A stretch of DNA of 64,000 bases from Paramesorhizobium endophyticum. GTDB lineage: Bacteria > Pseudomonadota > Alphaproteobacteria > Rhizobiales > Rhizobiaceae. A program made the translations under genes and the position numbers. The DNA is taken from assembly GCF_014640615.1 (NCBI RefSeq), contig NZ_BMHH01000009.1:1-64000 (forward strand). Direction: 5' to 3'. The notes under the pieces were generated by a model that had not been told where the DNA came from, did not search any database, and was given only the letters and a program-made list of their open reading frames with translations. Below, piece after piece: positions 60,933-64,000 of the stretch. Within the stretch, counting starts at the first letter, position 1, and every line of letters starts with the position of its first letter.

Positions 60933-61127
60933 AATGTCCGGAATGATCTGGTCTTCCAGTTCCTGAAGCTTGTCCTTGATGGCGAGCTTCTTCTTCTTCA
61001 TGCGCTGGATGCGAAGCTGGTCGCAGCCCACGGCGATCATCGCATTGATGGCGGCGTCGAAATCCGCATGCTCCTGCTTCAGACGTGCCACGGCCAGTCT
61101 GATATCTGCCTGTTCCTGGTCGGACAT
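60924..61127 (-). CDS. DUF465 (YdcH-like) small protein
   Basis: A 67-residue helical-hairpin protein: MSDQEQADIRLAVARLKQEH, ADFDAAINAMIAVGCDQLRI, QRMKKKKLAIKDKLQELEDQ. DUF465 proteins form small coiled coils of unknown function; two copies lie here in divergent orientation. The ATG is followed by the usual short N-terminus. The gene end overlaps a tandem duplication. Confidence 0.9.
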   Translation of the reverse strand: MSDQEQADIRLAVARLKQEHADFDAAINAMIAVGCDQLRIQRMKKKKLAIKDKLQELEDQIIPDIIA

Positions 61128-61470
61128 CCGGTTTGTCCCGTTCTGATTATCTATTTTTCAGGATATCTAGCCCCGGCGCAGCCCATATCACATTTCGCCA
61201 GAATAGAAAATGCTACTAATCCGAAATCGACTTCCTCGCAAAGTCGTGGCAGACTGTCATCGCTCTGTCACGAAGTCTTCAGGCAGGGGCAGTTTCCGGT
61301 TCCCGTTTAGTTGAGGGGAGAAGTTCGGAAACGGCGGAAAATTGCCTGATTAGCTTCTGAGCATGCATTGGTGCGGCGGCCTTCCAAAGGCTGCTTCATG
61401 ACCCGGTCGAGCTTATCCGGCCGGTTCAGTGAGTCCTCTTGACGACAACCAACCCAAAGGAGATCCAATC
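61128..61470. other. Divergent region between two DUF465 genes
   Basis: 343 bp with no supportable gene. It is somewhat lower in GC at 61140-61215. It must hold the promoters of both small genes. I see no clear palindrome or terminator in it. Confidence 0.5.
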
Positions 61471-61650
61471 ATGGCCATTGAGACCCATCTTGCAACGCTG
61501 GAGAAAAAGCATGGCGCCCTGGACAGGGAGATCGCCGAGGCGATGGCCTGCCCGGCGATGGACGATCTCCATATCGCCGATCTCAAGCGCAGGAAACTGC
61601 TGCTCAAGGACCAGATTGAAAAGCTCAGGGTGCGGGCGACGCGCCACTGA
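61471..61650 (+). CDS. DUF465 (YdcH-like) small protein, second copy
   Basis: A 59-residue protein: MAIETHLATLEKKHGALDRE, IAEAMACPAMDDLHIADLKR, RKLLLKDQIEKLRVRATRH. It has the same two-helix coiled-coil pattern as the divergent neighbour, with the conserved 'H...L...I...P..D...I..LKR.KL.LKDQI' spacing. ATG at 61471 has an AAAGGAG site. The function is unknown. Confidence 0.92.
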   Translation: MAIETHLATLEKKHGALDREIAEAMACPAMDDLHIADLKRRKLLLKDQIEKLRVRATRH

Positions 61651-61681
61651 GAGATAACTAACCAGGGGTTTATACGCCGGC

Positions 61682-61856
61682 GGGACAGCGCCCCCCTCTG
61701 CCCTGCCGGGCATCTCCCCCGCAAGGGGGGAGATTGGCCTACATCAAGGGCGGCGCTTATTCTGCTATGTCTGCGATTGGCGAAAGCGGAAATGATAGCT
61801 TAATCTCCCCCCTCGCGGGGGGAGATGCCCGGCAGGGCAGAGGGGCGCGCTGTCCC
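61682..61856. repeat. Family A element, complete
   Basis: GGGACAGCGCCCCCCTCTGC, CCTGCCGGGCATCTCCCCCG, CAAGGGGGGAGATTGG, a core with TGTCTGCGATTGGCGAAAGC, then TAATCTCCCCCCTCGCGGGG, GGAGATGCCCGGCAGGGCAG and CGCGCTGTCCC. The outermost GGGACAGCG/CGCTGTCCC arms pair too, which defines the ends. Confidence 0.88.
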
Positions 61857-61880
61857 GCTGACATTTCAATGTGAACTATC

Positions 61881-63122
61881 TCACCCCTGCTCCCCCTCCG
61901 CACGCGGGATGAGCTTCAGCCCTTCCGGCGTGGCGGCGCGTTCGGGGAGGCTCTGGAAGTTTTCCTTCTCCTCACGCGAAGGGGCCGCGCGCTGTCGCGA
62001 GCGGACGATGGCGTAGGCGGTGATTGAAATATGCGCCAGCGCGGTGACGGCGAAGAGCGCCGCGGGCCAGAGATATTCCATCGCGAAGGCGGCGACGAGC
62101 GGCCCGATCATGGTGCCGAAGCCATAGAGCAGCAGCAGGCCGCCTGAAATCTTTACATAATTCTCCGATGCCGCGAAGTCGTTGGCGTGAGCCACCGCCA
62201 CCGGATAAAGCGCATAGGCGAGGCCGCCATAGATGGCGGTGAGGATCAGGATCGTTATGGTATTGGTGGGTGCGATCAGGAAGATGGCGACGCCGATCAG
62301 CGACGATGCGCCCGCCACGCCCGCCAGCACAAAGCGCCGGTCCATCATGTCGGAGAGGCGACCGACCGGGATCTGCGAGAGCGCGCCCGCAAGGATGGTG
62401 AAGCTTACCATCAGCGCGATCATGGTGGTGTCGATGCCGGAATCGGCTCCATAGACCGCGCCGAGCGTGCCCCAGGCGCCATTGGCAATGCCGATGAGAA
62501 TGCACCCGACCGAGGCGACGGGCGAGTTGCGGTAGAGCGCCTTCAGATCGAGTTGCACTTCGCTCAGGGGTTTGGGGCTGATGGCGGTGGAGATGGCGGT
62601 GGGGATGAGCGCGAGGCAGAACAGGATGCCCGCCATCATGAAAAGGCCGTCTCCCCGGATATTGCCGCCGGCCACCATCATCTGGCCGCTCATGACGGCG
62701 CCGTAGTTCACCATCATGTAGAGGCCGAAGATGCGACCGCGGGTTTCGTTGGTGGCGCGTTCGTTGAGCCAGCTTTCGATGACCATGAACGCCCCCGCCA
62801 TGGCGAAGCCGGTGAAGACACGCAGCCCGATCCAGATGACGGAATCGACGAAAAGCCCGGACATGAGCGCGATGATGGCGGCGGATGAGGCGAAGAAACC
62901 GAAGGCGCGGACATGGCCCACCCGGCGCACCAGCCTTGGCGCCAGCAGACAGCCGGTGATGAACCCGCCCGCCCAGGCGGTGCCGAGAAGGCCCAGCGAA
63001 CTGATGGCAAAGCCTTCTGCCCCGCCGCGCAGGGGGAGCAAAAGGCCGTGAAGCCCGGAGCCGGCTAAAAGAAACGCGGTGCCGCACAGCAGCGCGAAAA
63101 CCTGGATGAATGAATTGAACAA
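61881..63122 (-). CDS. MFS transporter, YcaD-like
   Basis: A 413-residue major facilitator with twelve helices. SLGLLGTAWAGGFITGCLLA and MVIESWLNERATNETRGRIF (near 115-135) are hallmarks of the YcaD/YfkF-like group. The substrate is unknown. A charged C-terminal tail (SRQRAAPSREEKENFQSLPE) follows the last helix. It is monocistronic between a family A and a family B element. Confidence 0.88.
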   Translation of the reverse strand: MFNSFIQVFALLCGTAFLLAGSGLHGLLLPLRGGAEGFAISSLGLLGTAWAGGFITGCLLAPRLVRRVGHVRAFGFFASSAAIIALMSGLFVDSVIWIGLRVFTGFAMAGAFMVIESWLNERATNETRGRIFGLYMMVNYGAVMSGQMMVAGGNIRGDGLFMMAGILFCLALIPTAISTAISPKPLSEVQLDLKALYRNSPVASVGCILIGIANGAWGTLGAVYGADSGIDTTMIALMVSFTILAGALSQIPVGRLSDMMDRRFVLAGVAGASSLIGVAIFLIAPTNTITILILTAIYGGLAYALYPVAVAHANDFAASENYVKISGGLLLLYGFGTMIGPLVAAFAMEYLWPAALFAVTALAHISITAYAIVRSRQRAAPSREEKENFQSLPERAATPEGLKLIPRAEGEQG

Positions 63123-63211
63123 AATGCTCCCCCGAATCCTTTTTTATTGAGGGAAGGGAACCCCCATGGCCGAATAATGGCGGAAGATGAAAATGGTTGC
63201 GCGGGGCATTG

Positions 63212-63368
63212 GCGCGCACCCTCCTTCCCCCTTGTGGGGAAGGTGGCCCGAAGGGCCGGATGGGGGTGGTGACGTGCGCGCTTCTGTTTTCAGCAAAGGC
63301 ACATCCGTCACCACCCCCATCCGCCCGCTAACGCGGGCACCTTCCCCGCAAGGGGGAAGGAGGGCGCT
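63212..63368. repeat. Family B element, complete
   Basis: GCGCACCCTCCTTCCCCCTT, GTGGGGAAGGTGGCCCGAAG, GGCCGGATGGGGGTGGTGAC, a core, then GTCACCACCCCCATCCGCCC, GCTAACGCGGGCACC and a G/C-run arm ending GGAGGGCGC. It lies between two leftward genes. Confidence 0.85.
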
Positions 63369-63380
63369 TGGCGAGTAACC

Positions 63381-63569
63381 CTACCGAAACAACGCCTCCG
63401 CCGCCGCCTTGCTCGCTCCCTTCCGGTCGCGGTCGGCTTCCAGCCGCTCGATCTCGGCGCGCAGGGCGGCGATGCGTTCCTCCAGTTCCGCCACCGACAA
63501 CAGGGAGAGATCCTGCCCGATCTCGTGAATGGTCTTTCTCACCGGCAGTTCGTCATCGAAAAGCGCCAT
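63381..63569 (-). CDS. DUF1192 small protein
   Basis: A 62-residue protein: MALFDDELPVRKTIHEIGQD, LSLLSVAELEERIAALRAEI, ERLEADRDRKGASKAAAEAL. DUF1192 proteins are short coiled coils common in rhizobia, of unknown function. ATG at 63569 has a GAGAGGAG site. It is divergent from the oxidoreductase gene at the right edge, a conserved neighbour. Confidence 0.92.
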   Translation of the reverse strand: MALFDDELPVRKTIHEIGQDLSLLSVAELEERIAALRAEIERLEADRDRKGASKAAAEALFR

Positions 63570-63673
63570 GTCGTTCTCCTCTCGCTTTCCTGCGCCCGGC
63601 CCATTGCCAAACATGGGTGAAACAATACATTTCAAGCGGGTTTAAATGCAAATCATTCGAAAAGGAGCGCCTT

Positions 63674-64000
63674 ATGGCTCTCAAACCAGCTTCCCAGATG
63701 ATCGCAATCGGAATTGCCGAGCCCGGCGGGGCGCATGTGCTGAAACCGATGAAACGCGCGGTGCCGAAGCCGGGGCCGGGCGAGATCCTGGTGCGGGTGC
63801 GGGCGGCGGGCGTCAACCGTCCCGATATATTGCAGCGGCAGGGGCATTATGCGCCTCCATCGGGTGCGTCCGACATTCCGGGGCTGGAAATCGCGGGCGA
63901 GGTGGCCGAGACGGGCGAGGAGGTCAAGCGCTTCAAGGTGGGAGACCAGGTGCTGGCGCTGCTTGCCGGCGGCGGCTATGCGGAGTTCGCTGTGGTGGAC
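63674..64000 (+). CDS. NAD(P)H:quinone oxidoreductase (PIG3-like), 5' part
   Basis: The first 109 codons of a medium-chain dehydrogenase/reductase: MALKPASQMIAIGIAEPGGA, then AAGVNRPDILQRQGHYAPPS, GASDIPGLEIAGEVAETGEE and a GDQVLALLAGGGYAEF segment. This is the catalytic-domain start of PIG3-type quinone reductases. The gene runs off the right edge. ATG at 63674 has AAAGGAG; a second ATG nine codons in (MIAIGIAEPG) is the alternative. Confidence 0.92.
   Translation, partial: MALKPASQMIAIGIAEPGGAHVLKPMKRAVPKPGPGEILVRVRAAGVNRPDILQRQGHYAPPSGASDIPGLEIAGEVAETGEEVKRFKVGDQVLALLAGGGYAEFAVVD

Overview
The window is about 64 kb of GC-rich alphaproteobacterial chromosome. Gene content and order point to Rhizobiales, in or near the Brucellaceae/Phyllobacteriaceae: an atpHAGDC operon whose beta subunit has an Ala/Lys-rich N-terminal extension, htpX-rsmB-heparinase-like, leuS-lptE, phaR/phaAB, a Suv3-like helicase-S4-fdxA-carD block, gapR-DUF1036-pyk, rpmJ, purEK, and a Brucella PrpA-like 4-hydroxyproline epimerase. 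Nearly everything is core chromosome. I see no rRNA, tRNA, CRISPR array, prophage or complete insertion sequence. The genus cannot be fixed from this alone.

Layout. 0.1-8.6 kb: heparinase-like/rsmB/htpX leftward, a short SDHAF4-like gene, an AT-rich islet (orphan HigA, small lipoprotein, Cys-rich protein), then acs and the YggS gene. 8.8-16.8 kb: leuS-lptE, an AAA ATPase where holA would be expected, fsa, priA and a small membrane protein. 17-22.2 kb: the F1 ATP synthase operon. 22.2-23.6 kb: an internally deleted IS4-type transposase and repeats. 24-27 kb: a hydroxyproline catabolic module (FCD regulator, D-amino-acid oxidase-like flavoprotein, 4-hydroxyproline 2-epimerase). 27.2-32.9 kb: a branched-chain amino acid ABC transporter, livHMGF plus DUF6867 plus the binding protein. 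33.3-36.8 kb: pyruvate carboxylase. 37-42.7 kb: a broken parD, a DeoR regulator with an MFS carrier, ispG, an MFS/HxlR divergent pair and a vapC fragment. 42.7-49 kb: a polyprenyl synthase, mtgA, rpmF, a DUF336 protein and PHB genes. 49.5-58.8 kb: helicase, S4 protein, ferredoxin, CarD, GapR, DUF1036-pyk, TPR protein, L36. 59-64 kb: purK/purE, two DUF465 proteins, an MFS carrier, DUF1192 and the start of a quinone oxidoreductase.

Functional links. acs, pyc, pyk, phaA, phaB and phaR all act around acetyl-CoA and pyruvate. A perfect TTGCACTGCAA palindrome upstream of pyc resembles what I recall of the rhizobial PhaR box, suggesting that PhaR coordinates PHB storage with anaplerosis. The hydroxyproline module and the liv transporter are adjacent and both serve amino acid use.

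The most unusual aspect is the intergenic DNA. At least six families of dispersed palindromic elements recur here (A: ~155 bp; B: ~150 bp; C: ~200 bp with terminal inverted repeats; D: ~45 bp hairpins; F: 35-bp perfect arms; G: RIME-like). One locus is a nest of elements inside an element. One hairpin element supplies the C-terminus of PurK. Three toxin-antitoxin relics sit among them. Upstream of the helicase is an in-register duplication with 272-bp offset carrying GANTC, TTAAC and LexA-like motifs. I did not find a clearly new multigene system. The best candidates for new biology are this duplicated control region, the repeat-derived PurK tail, and the AAA ATPase at the lptE junction.
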